A stretch of 64,000 nucleotides of DNA from Pyrinomonadaceae bacterium (GTDB lineage: Bacteria; Acidobacteriota; Blastocatellia; Pyrinomonadales; Pyrinomonadaceae). The notes below the pieces were generated by a model. It was not told the origin of the DNA, made no database searches, and saw only the letters and a list, made by a program, of their open reading frames with translations. The stretch spans positions 62,001 to 126,000 of the forward strand of contig JAJQRF010000010.1 of assembly GCA_021228405.1 (NCBI GenBank), given 5' to 3'. Below, piece by piece: positions 26,412-35,707 of this stretch. A program made the translations under genes and the position numbers. Numbering within the stretch: the first letter of the stretch is position 1; each line of letters begins with the position of its first letter.

Positions 26412-26918
26412 ATGAAAAAGAATCAACAAGGTTTCTCGCTTATCGAACTTTTAATCGTCGTTGTTATTATCGGTATTATCGCCGCTATCGCTATTCCGAA
26501 CCTGCTTGCATCGCGTCGTGCGGCTAACGAATCGTCAGCTATCGCTTCGATGAGAACGGTAACGGGCGCACAAGCTACATATCAGTCGACCCTCGGCGGC
26601 GGCGAATATGCTGACGGTGTTGCTTTAGCATCGGGCGGATTGGTTGACACCGTTTTGGGATGCTCAACATCGGCGGCAACCGGATGCCGCAAGAGCGGAT
26701 ACAACTTCACCATCAACCGCACGGTCAGCTCGACAACGCAAGCTCCGCAGTTCGATGTGAAAGCACAACCCGAACAGTGGGGAACAGGTGTCACCGGATC
26801 GGGAACCCGTTCGTTCTACACGAATGAAACAGGCGTTATCTATGCGATCACCGCCTCAACGATCACAACCGCACCGTCAACCGACCGCGCCGGCACCAAC
26901 GGAACGCCGATCAGCTAA
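26412..26918 (+). CDS. pilA: type IV major pilin
   Basis: 168 residues from the ATG at 26412, the only start that gives a normal class III leader (MKKNQQG). AGGAG lies 14 bp upstream, rather far. Cleavage G/F, Glu5, helix F-S-L-I-E-L-L-I-V-V-V-I-I-G-I-I-A-A-I-A-I-P-N. A Cys pair (C-S-T-S-A-A-T-G-C) in mid-protein may form a disulfide loop. G-T-R-S-F-Y-T-N-E-T-G-V-I-Y near the C-terminus is shared with the pilin at 25561. The strong sigma-54 promoter, own terminator and position after pilSR mark it as the main pilin. It forms the type IV pilus fibre. Confidence 0.9.
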   Translation: MKKNQQGFSLIELLIVVVIIGIIAAIAIPNLLASRRAANESSAIASMRTVTGAQATYQSTLGGGEYADGVALASGGLVDTVLGCSTSAATGCRKSGYNFTINRTVSSTTQAPQFDVKAQPEQWGTGVTGSGTRSFYTNETGVIYAITASTITTAPSTDRAGTNGTPIS

Positions 26919-26940
26919 ACTTCGGTTTAATCTAAAGATC

Positions 26941-26977
26941 AAAAGCGGAATCGTGCAAACGGTTCCGCTTTTTTTCA
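26941..26977 (+). terminator. intrinsic terminator after pilA
   Basis: AAAAGCGGAA pairs with TTCCGCTTTT around TCGTGCAAACGG, followed by TTT. It ends just before the convergent gene at 26986. Confidence 0.85.
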
Positions 26978-26985
26978 TTTTAAAT

Positions 26986-27678
26986 TTACGAATGTGCGAC
27001 GACGGTTTTCGTATCGGACGTATTTCCGACGGTTTGATTTTTGTCGATCAAAGTTCCCTTCATTTCGAGCGTCACGGCAAGCCCGTTCGGGTCGGGCGTT
27101 ACCTGCAGAATGTAGGGCGAAGAAGTCAGCGTCAGCTCCGTCCACGCCGAAACGCCTTTCGTGCGGTATGAAAGCCGGAACGCGTCCTGTTTCTGCAAAC
27201 TGAACTTGATTTCGAGCCTGTATGCCGATAAATCATCAACCTCGAAATCGCCCGTGAGTTCTTCGGGCGAAAGATTATCGCCTGTTTCGACATAGAAACC
27301 GAGATCGAGTCCGATCGCATCGGTAAATCCGTCCTGTAATTCGATGTATTCGATCAATTCTTTAAGTTGTTGTTCGATGCCGGGTTTCGCCGGAAGCGGC
27401 GGAATCACGAACGTCAACGCCGGCGTAGCGGGAAGCGGTTCGTTTTTATCGCCTTCAAACAACAGCCTGACAAACTCGGTGATCGACGTTTTCGTATCGG
27501 CAAGCTGTGCCTTGAGCAGTCGCCAACCCTGGTATGCCGCCGCCAGTTGTTCGAGGTTCGATAACTGATCGGTCGAAACGTTCACCACGGTTTTCCAGCC
27601 GTTCAATTTGCTGTTCATTTTAATAACCAACAGTTCAAATCCTTCCTCATCGAGCGGAATTACTTTTCTTATAGCCAT
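26986..27678 (-). CDS. hypothetical protein
   Basis: 230 residues, good start with AAGGAGAATCT before the ATG at 27678. No signal peptide and no membrane helix. The N-terminal 70 residues are helical (KVIPLDEEGFELLVIKMN, LEQLAAAYQGWRLLKAQLAD). The centre contains a Pro-rich linker (P-L-P-A-T-P-A-L-T-F-V-I-P-P-L-P-A-K-P) and the C-terminal half is predicted beta-rich (YRLEIKFSLQKQDAFRLSYR, VTLEMKGTLIDKNQTV). Not recognised. Single gene, convergent with pilA. Confidence 0.7.
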   Translation of the reverse strand: MAIRKVIPLDEEGFELLVIKMNSKLNGWKTVVNVSTDQLSNLEQLAAAYQGWRLLKAQLADTKTSITEFVRLLFEGDKNEPLPATPALTFVIPPLPAKPGIEQQLKELIEYIELQDGFTDAIGLDLGFYVETGDNLSPEELTGDFEVDDLSAYRLEIKFSLQKQDAFRLSYRTKGVSAWTELTLTSSPYILQVTPDPNGLAVTLEMKGTLIDKNQTVGNTSDTKTVVAHS

Positions 27679-27860
27679 AGATTCTCCTTAGTTTGGGTTT
27701 AAAATTGGATATTTAGAATTATATTTTAAATCACTTGTCAATACTTTCTGCATCGGTGTCGTGCGGTTCAAAAGAAACCGGTCATAAGAAGATAAGTGAA
27801 CAGCCAAGCCCTGTTGAACTTTACGGCTTGTTTGAGATTTTGCAGATACGGATTAGAATC

Positions 27861-28080
27861 CTGCGGCTTCTGCAAAATTCCTGTAGAAGCCACAAAATTC
27901 CTGTGGAGCCTGCAAAATTCCTGTGGAGTCTGCAGGAATCTTGCAGAGGCTGATCGAATTCCTGCAGAGTCTGCAAAATTCCTGCAGCTTCTGCAAGATT
28001 CCTGTGGAAGCTGCAGGATTCCTGCAGAGCCTGCAAAATTCCTGTGGAAGCTACAGGAATCCTGTGGAGTCTGCAAAATT
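27861..28080. repeat. degenerate 20-bp tandem array
   Basis: Eleven units of 20 bp (one phase shift of 1 bp near 27960). The head is CTGTGGA, CTGTAGA or CTGCAGA, the middle AGCCTGC, GTCTGC, AGCTGC or TTCTGC, and the tail AAAATTC, AGGATTC or AGGAATC, in varying combinations. CTGCAG palindromes occur in many units, so both strands look alike. Because 20 is not a multiple of 3 the frame rotates from unit to unit, yet frames of about 100 codons stay open on both strands. No ribosome site was found. Confidence 0.85.
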
Positions 28081-28317
28081 CGATCTTTTCCTTAAAACCG
28101 TTAATTTTCAATAAAAATGCCCGAACCAGTTTTTTTGTTCAAATCTAATACCGGGCAGACATTCAATTAAAAAGTGCTTTCGTCAATCCTGATCGGAACT
28201 GTGTTTTTTCAACTAAACTCTTGACAGCATTAATCACTTAGTCCAAAATTTTAATTGGGTCTTTTAGACGATCCGCCCTGCAAAATTCAACTCCGTAAAC
28301 CAAATCCGACTTAAACA

Positions 28318-29121
28318 ATGAATCAGGAAAATTCTGTCAGAATTTCGATTTCCAACACGATCAGATCGATTGCCCTAAATACTTTTCGCGAAGCCGTGCG
28401 CGACCGCGTTTTGTATAATCTCGTCGTTTTTGTTTTGCTCATCACGGCTTGCGCCATTTTCCTGGGCGATCTGACCGCCGGACAGGAACCGCGCGTGATC
28501 GTCAATCTCGGCTTGAGCGCGATGCTGATTTTCGGCGCGTTTATCTCGATCTTCGTCGGCGTGTCATTGGTCAGCAAGGAAATCGAAAAACGGACGGTTT
28601 TCGCCATTTTCGCGAAACCGATCGGGCGCGGCGAATTTATCGTCGGCAAATATCTCGGGCTGTGCCTGACCTTGCTCATCAACGTTCTGGTAATGGGCAT
28701 CGGCGTTTCGCTCGCGCTCTGGTATGTCGAGGGCGGCGCGCTCGTCGGTTCGATCTGGGGCACGATCGTTTTGATATTTTTACAACTCACGATTCTGACC
28801 GCCGTCGCCATTCTTTTCTCGTCGTTTTCATCGCCCGCGCTTTCGGCTCTGCTCGCTTTTTTCGTTTTCGTGATCGGCAATTTCAGCGCGTCGTTAAAGG
28901 ATTTGGCAACGCATTTAGGTTCGAGCGGTGCGAAAATCTTTTTCGGTATAATTTACTATTTACTGCCGAATCTCGCGCATTTCAGCTTTATCACCAATGC
29001 CGCCAACAACGAAACGCCGCCCGCCGCGATGCTCGGCGGTGCGTTTCTCTACGCCGTCGTTTACAACATAATTCTCATCTCGTTGACCGTGCTGATCTTC
29101 AGCCGCCGCAATTTCAAATAA
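28318..29121 (+). CDS. ABC-2 type transporter permease
   Basis: 267 residues with about six membrane helices: YNLVVFVLLITACAIFLGDL, LGLSAMLIFGAFISIFVGVSL, LTLLINVLVMGIGVSLALW, IVLIFLQLTILTAVAILFSS, LLAFFVFVIGNFSAS and a last helix YNIILISLTVLIFSRR. The S-K-E-I-E-K-R-T-V-F-A-I-F-A-K-P segment after helix 2 is the hallmark of NosY/ABC-2 permeases. The ATPase of the same operon lies three genes down (31707). Exports an unknown substrate, possibly linked to a surface or cell-envelope function. Gene order: permease, TPR protein, membrane protein, ATPase. Confidence 0.88.
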   Translation: MNQENSVRISISNTIRSIALNTFREAVRDRVLYNLVVFVLLITACAIFLGDLTAGQEPRVIVNLGLSAMLIFGAFISIFVGVSLVSKEIEKRTVFAIFAKPIGRGEFIVGKYLGLCLTLLINVLVMGIGVSLALWYVEGGALVGSIWGTIVLIFLQLTILTAVAILFSSFSSPALSALLAFFVFVIGNFSASLKDLATHLGSSGAKIFFGIIYYLLPNLAHFSFITNAANNETPPAAMLGGAFLYAVVYNIILISLTVLIFSRRNFK

Positions 29122-29125
29122 ATTT

Positions 29126-30052
29126 ATGAAACAGACAATCATTTGCATCGCTTTGATCGTTGGCGGTTTTGCGGCGGTTTTCGGTTTGTCGAATTATCTC
29201 GAAGCCAACAAGCCGCCGCTTCCCGACAATTACGTGGACGGCGATCTTGCCTTTCAAGGCAAAAAAATGCGCGGTTTCGTCTTTGGCGCGGAAGGTCTGC
29301 TCGCCGATCTTTACTGGATGCAAGCCCTGCAATACATCGGCACGAAGGCGTTGAACAGCAAAACGAAGGTTGACATCGAAAACCTGAAACCGCTCAACCC
29401 GCGTCTTTTATATCCGTATCTCGACAACGCGACCGACCTCGACCCGAAATTTACCGCCGTTTATTTTTACGGTTCGATCGTGCTTCCGGCGGTCGATTCG
29501 GAACAGGCGATCAAATTTACCGAAAAAGGAATCCGCGACAATCCCGAAAATTGGCTTTTGTATCAACACCTCGGCTACATTTACTGGAAGCTCGGCGATT
29601 ATCAAAAAGCCGCCGAAGTTTACGAACAAGGCACGAAAATTTCCGGCGCGGCTCCGTTCCTTAAATTGATGGCGGGAAAAATGCGCTCCGACGGCGGAAG
29701 CCGCGACACAAGCCGCTTGCTCTACCGTCAGATGTATGAAGAAGCAAAGGACGAAGCCCTGAAAAATAATGCTCTGCGCTGGCTCTTAAAACTCGATGCC
29801 GACGACGAAATGGACGCGATCCGTCACGCTTTGGAGAATTTCAAAAAACAAAATAACCGCTGTGTCAACAGCCTGACCGAAATTCTGCCGCAGCTGAGAA
29901 GCGTTAAATTGCCGAACAATAATCAATTCCGCCTCGATAAATCGAACAATCTGCTCGATACGACCAACGCCCCGTATCTGCTCGACAAGGAAAATTGCGA
30001 CGTGAAGATCGATTACGATAGATCGCAACTGCCGAAAGTTCTTACGAAATGA
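29126..30052 (+). CDS. membrane-anchored TPR protein
   Basis: 308 residues; starts 4 bp after the permease. The N-terminus is a single hydrophobic segment (IICIALIVGGFAAVFGLSNYL) that may be an anchor or signal. Residues about 110-200 contain TPR-like units (VYFYGSIVLPAVDSEQAI, WLLYQHLGYIYWKLGDYQKA). The C-terminal part has a Cys in N-N-R-C-V-N-S. Its stop overlaps the next start by 4 bp (ATGA), so translation is coupled. Likely assembles with the neighbouring ABC and membrane proteins. Confidence 0.8.
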   Translation: MKQTIICIALIVGGFAAVFGLSNYLEANKPPLPDNYVDGDLAFQGKKMRGFVFGAEGLLADLYWMQALQYIGTKALNSKTKVDIENLKPLNPRLLYPYLDNATDLDPKFTAVYFYGSIVLPAVDSEQAIKFTEKGIRDNPENWLLYQHLGYIYWKLGDYQKAAEVYEQGTKISGAAPFLKLMAGKMRSDGGSRDTSRLLYRQMYEEAKDEALKNNALRWLLKLDADDEMDAIRHALENFKKQNNRCVNSLTEILPQLRSVKLPNNNQFRLDKSNNLLDTTNAPYLLDKENCDVKIDYDRSQLPKVLTK

Positions 30053-31710
30053 AATCCGTAAATAACAAAAACTTGGTTTACCTGTCCGGCATCGTTCTGT
30101 GCGCCGCGCTCTTCGTGCTTCCCGTCTGGTTTTACGGCGTGCCGCGCAGTAACGACCTGAACCAGCATTATCAATTTGCCGCTTCGATCGAAGATTCGCT
30201 CAGAAACGGCAGTCTTTACCCGAACTGGGCGGCGCAGGAAAACGAAGGCTACGGCGGAATCGGACTCAGATTTTATCCGCCTGTCGCTTATTACGTTCTC
30301 GCGTTTGGCAAAATTTTGACGAACGATTGGTTTACGGCAAGCTGTCTGGCGTTTCTTTTCTGGACGATGCTGGCAGGTTTCGGCGTATTTTGGCTGGCGC
30401 GTGAATTTTCGTCCGCGAAAGCCTCGTTCGCCGGCGCGGTGATGTATATTTTCGCGCCGTATCACGCAACCGAGCTTTACGGCTCGTTTATGTATGCCGA
30501 ATTTGCCGCCGCCGCCATTTTGCCTTTTTGCTTTTTATTTCTCACGCGAATCTTACACAAAAACGACCGCTCCGACATTTTCGGCTTTGCCATTTCTCTG
30601 GCAATTCTCATTTACACGCATTTGCCGCTTTCCGTCATCGCCTGTCTGAGCTTTGCGGTTTACGTTTTATTTTCGCTCAAAAGAGAAACCTTTCTGCCGA
30701 TCTCTAAGAAACTTTCGTTCGCGTTTTTGCTTTGTTTACTCGCAAGTTCCTTTCAATGGGTCAAAGTCGTTTCGGAAATGAAATGGCTGAAACACGCGAC
30801 CGAAAAATTTTCAGCAACCGATTTTTACGATTATCGTGAAAACTTTCTGCTCTCGTTCAAATATCTCGCAGGTTTGGATGCCGATATTCATCATCTCTGG
30901 TTTTTCGATCTGCTTTTCGCCGTCACGCTCGTTTTTGCCGTTCCGTTTGCGATCATCGCTTTTCGATACGCCGATGCCGAAAAAAAGAAAATGCTGAAAA
31001 ACGTTTCGGCGTTGGCAATTTTTACCGTCTTTATTCTCACGCCGCTCAGTTTGTTTGTCTGGAATAATGTTTCGATCCTGCAAAAAGTCCAGTTTCCCTG
31101 GCGTTGGCTTTCGATATTTTCGGTCTGCGCGGTCATTTTCGTTTCCGCCGGATTCGATCACGCGCTCGAATTTGCCAAAACCAAAAAGCGTCCGCTTTTT
31201 TTGATTCTCTGCGGCTTTCTGTTCATCGGCATCGCGTTCAGCATTAATCAGGTCATCCGGCAAGCACTGTTTATTCCCCCGAACGAATTTACAAATCTCA
31301 CGGCAAACATCATTTCGCGCCCGAATAACGAAGAATGGCTGACGATCTGGGCAAACAAGGACACTTCAAAAATAAAAGAAAATGTGCGGATAACCCGTAA
31401 CAGCGATATTTTTGAATGGAAACCGACGGCGAAAAGTTTCCGTGTCGCAAGCGGAAACGAAGATTTTGCCCGAATTTCACAATTTTACTATCCGTTTTGG
31501 TATGCTAAGATCAACGGTGCCGACGCGGAAACGAAACCTGCCGACGACGGCGCGTTGCTCGTTAAAATTCCTCAAAACGAAGCAAACGTTTCGCTCGAAT
31601 TTATCGAACCGCCGGGCACGAAAATCTCTCTTATCGTTTCCCTTTTGACTTTTATCATCTCGTTTTTCCTTTATTTTTGGACGAAATCTAAGTTTACGAA
31701 AAGTTTATGA
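30049..31710 (+). CDS. polytopic membrane protein (6-pyruvoyl-tetrahydropterin-synthase-related / GT-C-like)
   Basis: 553 residues with about ten membrane helices and a soluble C-terminal part before a final helix. N-terminal R-S-N-D-L-N-Q-H-Y-Q-F and N-E-G-Y-G-G-I-G-L-R-F-Y-P-P follow the loop pattern of GT-C glycosyltransferases and the PTPS-related membrane family; the acidic D in the first loop is the catalytic position in GT-C enzymes. Not a pterin enzyme despite the database name. Overlaps the genes on both sides by 4 bp, so it is translated with the ABC genes. It may add a sugar or modify an exported lipid-linked product. Confidence 0.75.
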   Translation: MKSVNNKNLVYLSGIVLCAALFVLPVWFYGVPRSNDLNQHYQFAASIEDSLRNGSLYPNWAAQENEGYGGIGLRFYPPVAYYVLAFGKILTNDWFTASCLAFLFWTMLAGFGVFWLAREFSSAKASFAGAVMYIFAPYHATELYGSFMYAEFAAAAILPFCFLFLTRILHKNDRSDIFGFAISLAILIYTHLPLSVIACLSFAVYVLFSLKRETFLPISKKLSFAFLLCLLASSFQWVKVVSEMKWLKHATEKFSATDFYDYRENFLLSFKYLAGLDADIHHLWFFDLLFAVTLVFAVPFAIIAFRYADAEKKKMLKNVSALAIFTVFILTPLSLFVWNNVSILQKVQFPWRWLSIFSVCAVIFVSAGFDHALEFAKTKKRPLFLILCGFLFIGIAFSINQVIRQALFIPPNEFTNLTANIISRPNNEEWLTIWANKDTSKIKENVRITRNSDIFEWKPTAKSFRVASGNEDFARISQFYYPFWYAKINGADAETKPADDGALLVKIPQNEANVSLEFIEPPGTKISLIVSLLTFIISFFLYFWTKSKFTKSL

Positions 31711-32645
31711 GCTACATTATCGAAATCGAAAATCTGACCAAAGATTATGAAGTCGGCTTTTGGAAAAAGAAAAAAGTCCGCGCTCTCGACGGTTTGAACT
31801 TACGGGTCGAAAGCGGGCAAATCTTCGGATTTTTAGGCGGAAACGGCGCGGGAAAAACGACGACCATCAAGATTCTGATGAGTTTGATATTTCCGACCGC
31901 CGGAAGCGCGAAAATTCTGGGGAAAGACATTTCCGACACGAAAATACACTCGCGCATCGGCTATTGTCCCGAAAATCCGTATTTTTACGATTACCTGAAA
32001 GCATCCGAACTGATGAACTATTTCGGCGAGCTTTTCGGCTTTGATTCAGCGACGCGTAAACGAAAAACGGCAGAATTATTAACCAAAGTCGGCTTGGACG
32101 AAAAAGACTGGAACAAGCAACTCCGCAAATTTTCCAAAGGAATGCTCCAACGCGTCGGCTTGGCGCAAAGTTTGATAAACGATCCCGAAATCGTCTTTCT
32201 CGACGAACCGATGTCGGGACTTGATCCGATCGGACGGCGCGAAATCCGCGAACTGATCGCCGGACTCCGCGAAAAAGGCGTGACGGTTTTTATGTCAACG
32301 CATATTTTGTCCGACATCGAAGCATTGTGCGACAACGTGGCGATTTTGAATAAAGGAAAACTTTCCGCGACGGGAAATCTGAACGATCTTTTACAGCAAA
32401 GCGGCGAACGGCAATCTTTTGAAATAAACGTCAAAGGTGTGACGGCTGAGGCTTTAAAAAATGAAATTTCGCAAATTCCGGGCGCAAGCATCAATTCAAA
32501 AGCGAACGGCGCGAACATTCAGGTTTTAGAGGAAACCGACATCGACAAAGTTTTGCAGATCGTCCGCGAAAAAGGCGGAACGCTGGTTTCGATTCAGCCC
32601 GTCAAACAATCGCTCGAAGAACTTTTCGTCGCCAAAACCAATTAA
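31707..32645 (+). CDS. ABC transporter ATP-binding protein
   Basis: 312 residues. Walker A G-G-N-G-A-G-K-T-T, Q-loop region Y-C-P-E-N-P, signature F-S-K-G-M-L-Q-R (a variant of LSGGQ), Walker B I-V-F-L-D-E-P-M-S-G-L-D-P, H-loop S-T-H-I-L. The last 90 residues form the C-terminal accessory domain seen in NatA/NosF-type ATPases. Pairs with the permease at 28318. The last gene of the operon; the next gene is convergent with a 4-bp overlap at the stop codons. Confidence 0.92.
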   Translation: MSYIIEIENLTKDYEVGFWKKKKVRALDGLNLRVESGQIFGFLGGNGAGKTTTIKILMSLIFPTAGSAKILGKDISDTKIHSRIGYCPENPYFYDYLKASELMNYFGELFGFDSATRKRKTAELLTKVGLDEKDWNKQLRKFSKGMLQRVGLAQSLINDPEIVFLDEPMSGLDPIGRREIRELIAGLREKGVTVFMSTHILSDIEALCDNVAILNKGKLSATGNLNDLLQQSGERQSFEINVKGVTAEALKNEISQIPGASINSKANGANIQVLEETDIDKVLQIVREKGGTLVSIQPVKQSLEELFVAKTN

Positions 32646-33154
32646 TTTTCGGTTCTGATCGCCGTCACCTTCCAGCGAATATTGGCACGGTCGTCTTTTT
32701 TGTCGAAACCGTCGAGCGTCAGAGCAACCGGAATCAATTGTCCGGGCGTTAAGACCGAATGTTGAACGGGCACGACCAGAATTCTTTTTTCTTTCAGAAC
32801 TTCGTTTTTCTGCGTGACGACGGAAACGTTTATTTCCAATCCGTTAATGGTTCTATTGCCTTTATTGCGAATCGTGCCGTTGATCGCCATCATCACGGTT
32901 CCGAAAGCGGTCGGCGATTGCACGGTTTTGTCGAAATCCGTTTCGATAATTAAATCCTTCGTTATTTCGGCAAATTGCGGAGTCCCTTCGAGAAACGCGC
33001 CTTCCAGTTTCTGTGCTTTTTGTTCCTCGAACGAAGGTTGAAGCGACAACAACCCGAGTCCGACCGCGATCAAAACCGCCGCAATCAGGAAAGCGACCAA
33101 AAAATTCTTATTAATTCCCCGTTTTTCCTTTTTCTCTTGTCCGAATATTTCCAT
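32642..33154 (-). CDS. membrane-anchored FxLYD/DUF2393-like protein
   Basis: 170 residues. A charged start (MEIFGQEKKEKRGINKN) precedes one membrane helix (FLVAFLIAAVLIAVGLGLL). The C-terminal domain (about 60-170) is beta-sandwich-like: G-T-I-R-N-K-G-N-R-T-I-N-G-L-E-I-N-V and V-L-T-P-G-Q-L-I-P-V-A-L-T-L-D-G-F, the pattern of small extracytoplasmic FxLYD-type domains. Function unknown. Shares a short divergent promoter with priA. Confidence 0.7.
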   Translation of the reverse strand: MEIFGQEKKEKRGINKNFLVAFLIAAVLIAVGLGLLSLQPSFEEQKAQKLEGAFLEGTPQFAEITKDLIIETDFDKTVQSPTAFGTVMMAINGTIRNKGNRTINGLEINVSVVTQKNEVLKEKRILVVPVQHSVLTPGQLIPVALTLDGFDKKDDRANIRWKVTAIRTEN

Positions 33155-33223
33155 ATCGATGTTTAGATGCCGATTTCTGTAAAAAGTTCCAATAGGTTAT
33201 CATTTTAGGCGAAGAACCTTAAA

Positions 33224-35707
33224 ATGTTTAATCCAGCCGCGAAAGAAATTCCATTGCAGCAATTTGTCGAAGTCGCTCTGCCCGTTCCTTTGCGCCAGAC
33301 CTTTACTTATCGTCTGCCTTTCGGTTTGCACGAAAACGTCAAACTCGGTGCGCGCATTCTCGTGCCGTTCGGAAAACGACAGATCACGGGTTATGCCGTC
33401 GCGCTTCACACGGAACTTTCGGAAGAATTGGAAATCGAAACCGATTCGATCAAGGAAGTCATCGAACTGATCGACGAAGAACCTTTAATCACTGAAGAAA
33501 TCTTAAAATTGACGCAATGGACGGCGGATTATTACGCGTCGGTTTGGGGTGAAATGCTCAAAGCATCGCTTCCCGCCGGAATCAATTCGACGGTCGAACA
33601 GGTCGTTTCGATCACGGCAAAAGGACGCGACGAGCTTTTAACCGTAACTTCCGCCAAAACCGTCAAAGTCCAGATATTGCAGAATCTCGCGGCAAACGGC
33701 GAAACTTTCACGAAGGAATTAGCCAACGTTTACGGCACTTCGCAAACGCAGCGCGCGATTCGCGAGCTTACCGCCAAGGAATGGATTTCGGTTCAGCATA
33801 AAACGCTTTCGGCAAACGTCAAACCGAAACGCCGCAAAGCCGTCCGTCTGCTCGCGCCCGAAAATCACGAAAACTCGAAACCGCTCACCGAAGCGCAGAA
33901 TAAAGTTATCGAAACTATTCTGGAAAACGAAGGCGAAATGCTTTTTACCGATCTGCTCGAAACCGCCGATGTCGGCGCGTCTTCGATTCAAACGCTCGCA
34001 AAACGCGGTTTCCTGGAGATTTTCGTGCAGGAAGTTTTGCGCGACCCGTTGAAGGATGCAAAGATTCCCGACCTTTTGAACCTGACTTTGACGGATGAAC
34101 AAGCGACCGTTTTAACCGGGATCGAAACGGCTTTACAAACGGAAAAATATAAGGCGTTTCTGCTTCACGGCGTAACGGGAAGCGGAAAAACAGAAGTTTA
34201 CATTCGGGCGATGAAAACTGTGCTCGAACGCGGAAAATCGAGTTTGATGCTCGTTCCCGAAATCGCGCTCACGCCTGTTTTTTCGCGTCGGCTTCGCGCC
34301 GTTTTTGCGGACGAAGTGGCGATTCTTCATTCAAATCTTTCAAACGGCGAACGCTTCGACGAATGGCGCAGAATCCGTCAAGGCAAAGCGCGCATCGTCA
34401 TCGGAACGCGTTCGGCGGTTTTCGCGCCGCTGCAAAACATCGGTTTGATAATCGTTGACGAAGAACACGACGGTTCGTATCGCCAACACGAAATGCCCTT
34501 TTACAACGGGCGCGATGTCGCCGTCGTCCGCGCAAATTACGCCGATGCGGTCGTCGTTTTGGGTTCGGCAACGCCCGCGCTCGAAACTTATCACAACGCG
34601 AAAAACGGAAAATATCATTACCTGCAATTGCCGAATCGCGTCGGAAATCGCCCGCTTGCGAAAGCTGAGATCATCGATCTGCGCGAAGTTTTCAAGATTC
34701 AGGGAAAAGATTCCGTGTTTTCCGCCGAGCTTGTTTCCGCCATCGAAGAAACGCACGAAAAAGGCGAACAATCGATAATTTTGCTCAATCGGCGCGGGTA
34801 TTCACAGTTCGTTTTATGTCGAAGTTGCGGCGAAAATATTCGCTGTCACAATTGCGACATCACGCTTACGTTTCACAAACGCGAAAACCGTCTGGTTTGT
34901 CATTACTGCAATCACCGCGAAAAAACGCCGCGTTCGTGTCCAAGTTGCAAAAGTCAACATTTGTTTTTCTTGGGCGAAGGAACCGAACAAATCGAAGATA
35001 TTTTGAAACGAAGATTTTCGCATCTGCGAATCGTGCGCGTTGACCGTGATACGACCGGAAAACGCAGAGAAATGGAAAGAGTTCTCGAAAAATTCAGCGA
35101 ACACGAGATCGATATGCTCGTCGGCACGCAGATGCTTGCGAAAGGTCACGATTTCCCGAACGTTACGCTCGTCGGCGTAATTTCGGTCGATGCCGGACTC
35201 GCTTTGCCCGATTTTCGTTCAGCGGAAAGAACTTTTCAATTATTGACGCAAGTCGCCGGACGCGCCGGACGCGGCGATCTGCAAGGTCGCGTGATAATTC
35301 AAACCTATTATCCCGAACATTACGCCATCAAACACGCTCAAACGCAAAATTACGAAGCGTTTTACGCGCAGGAAATCGCGTTTCGTCAAAAATTGAGCTA
35401 CGCGCCGTTCGTCGCTCTCGCGTCCATCTTGATAAAACATCCTAATTACAATTACGCCTTCGACAACGCGCAGATTTTGAAGGATTGTTTGCTGAAAGCC
35501 GACACGGAAAAAAATTGTCGAGTTTTGGGCGTTGCGCCCGCACCGCTTTCGCGCTTGAAAAACGAGTTTCGTTTGCAGATTTTGATAAAAGCGCGAAACC
35601 GCGCAAAGTTGCGGCAAACTTTAGACCTCGCGCTTCACGACGCGCAGGAAAGATTTTGCGATCTGAAGATTATCAGCGTCGAGATCGACCCGATGAATTT
35701 GTTATGA
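33224..35707 (+). CDS. priA: primosomal protein N' (PriA replication restart helicase)
   Basis: 827 residues. Loads the replicative helicase at collapsed forks. N-terminal DNA-binding domain begins F-V-E-V-A-L-P-V-P-L-R-Q-T-F-T-Y; the helicase has Walker A G-V-T-G-S-G-K-T-E, the D-E-E-H box, G-S-A-T-P-A-L-E and the G-T-Q-M-L-A-K-G-H-D-F motif. The Zn-binding insertion has C-R-S-C, C-H-N-C, C-H-Y-C and C-P-S-C, the usual eight Cys. Complete and typical in length. Start at the ATG 33224, with AAGAACC upstream as a poor ribosome site; a later start is less likely since conserved sequence begins at residue 15. Confidence 0.95.
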   Translation: MFNPAAKEIPLQQFVEVALPVPLRQTFTYRLPFGLHENVKLGARILVPFGKRQITGYAVALHTELSEELEIETDSIKEVIELIDEEPLITEEILKLTQWTADYYASVWGEMLKASLPAGINSTVEQVVSITAKGRDELLTVTSAKTVKVQILQNLAANGETFTKELANVYGTSQTQRAIRELTAKEWISVQHKTLSANVKPKRRKAVRLLAPENHENSKPLTEAQNKVIETILENEGEMLFTDLLETADVGASSIQTLAKRGFLEIFVQEVLRDPLKDAKIPDLLNLTLTDEQATVLTGIETALQTEKYKAFLLHGVTGSGKTEVYIRAMKTVLERGKSSLMLVPEIALTPVFSRRLRAVFADEVAILHSNLSNGERFDEWRRIRQGKARIVIGTRSAVFAPLQNIGLIIVDEEHDGSYRQHEMPFYNGRDVAVVRANYADAVVVLGSATPALETYHNAKNGKYHYLQLPNRVGNRPLAKAEIIDLREVFKIQGKDSVFSAELVSAIEETHEKGEQSIILLNRRGYSQFVLCRSCGENIRCHNCDITLTFHKRENRLVCHYCNHREKTPRSCPSCKSQHLFFLGEGTEQIEDILKRRFSHLRIVRVDRDTTGKRREMERVLEKFSEHEIDMLVGTQMLAKGHDFPNVTLVGVISVDAGLALPDFRSAERTFQLLTQVAGRAGRGDLQGRVIIQTYYPEHYAIKHAQTQNYEAFYAQEIAFRQKLSYAPFVALASILIKHPNYNYAFDNAQILKDCLLKADTEKNCRVLGVAPAPLSRLKNEFRLQILIKARNRAKLRQTLDLALHDAQERFCDLKIISVEIDPMNLL

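Noticed and set aside
30049-31710. Pterin synthase function suggested by the family name
   Set aside because: The protein is polytopic with GT-C-like loops and lacks the Zn-binding His motif of pterin enzymes.
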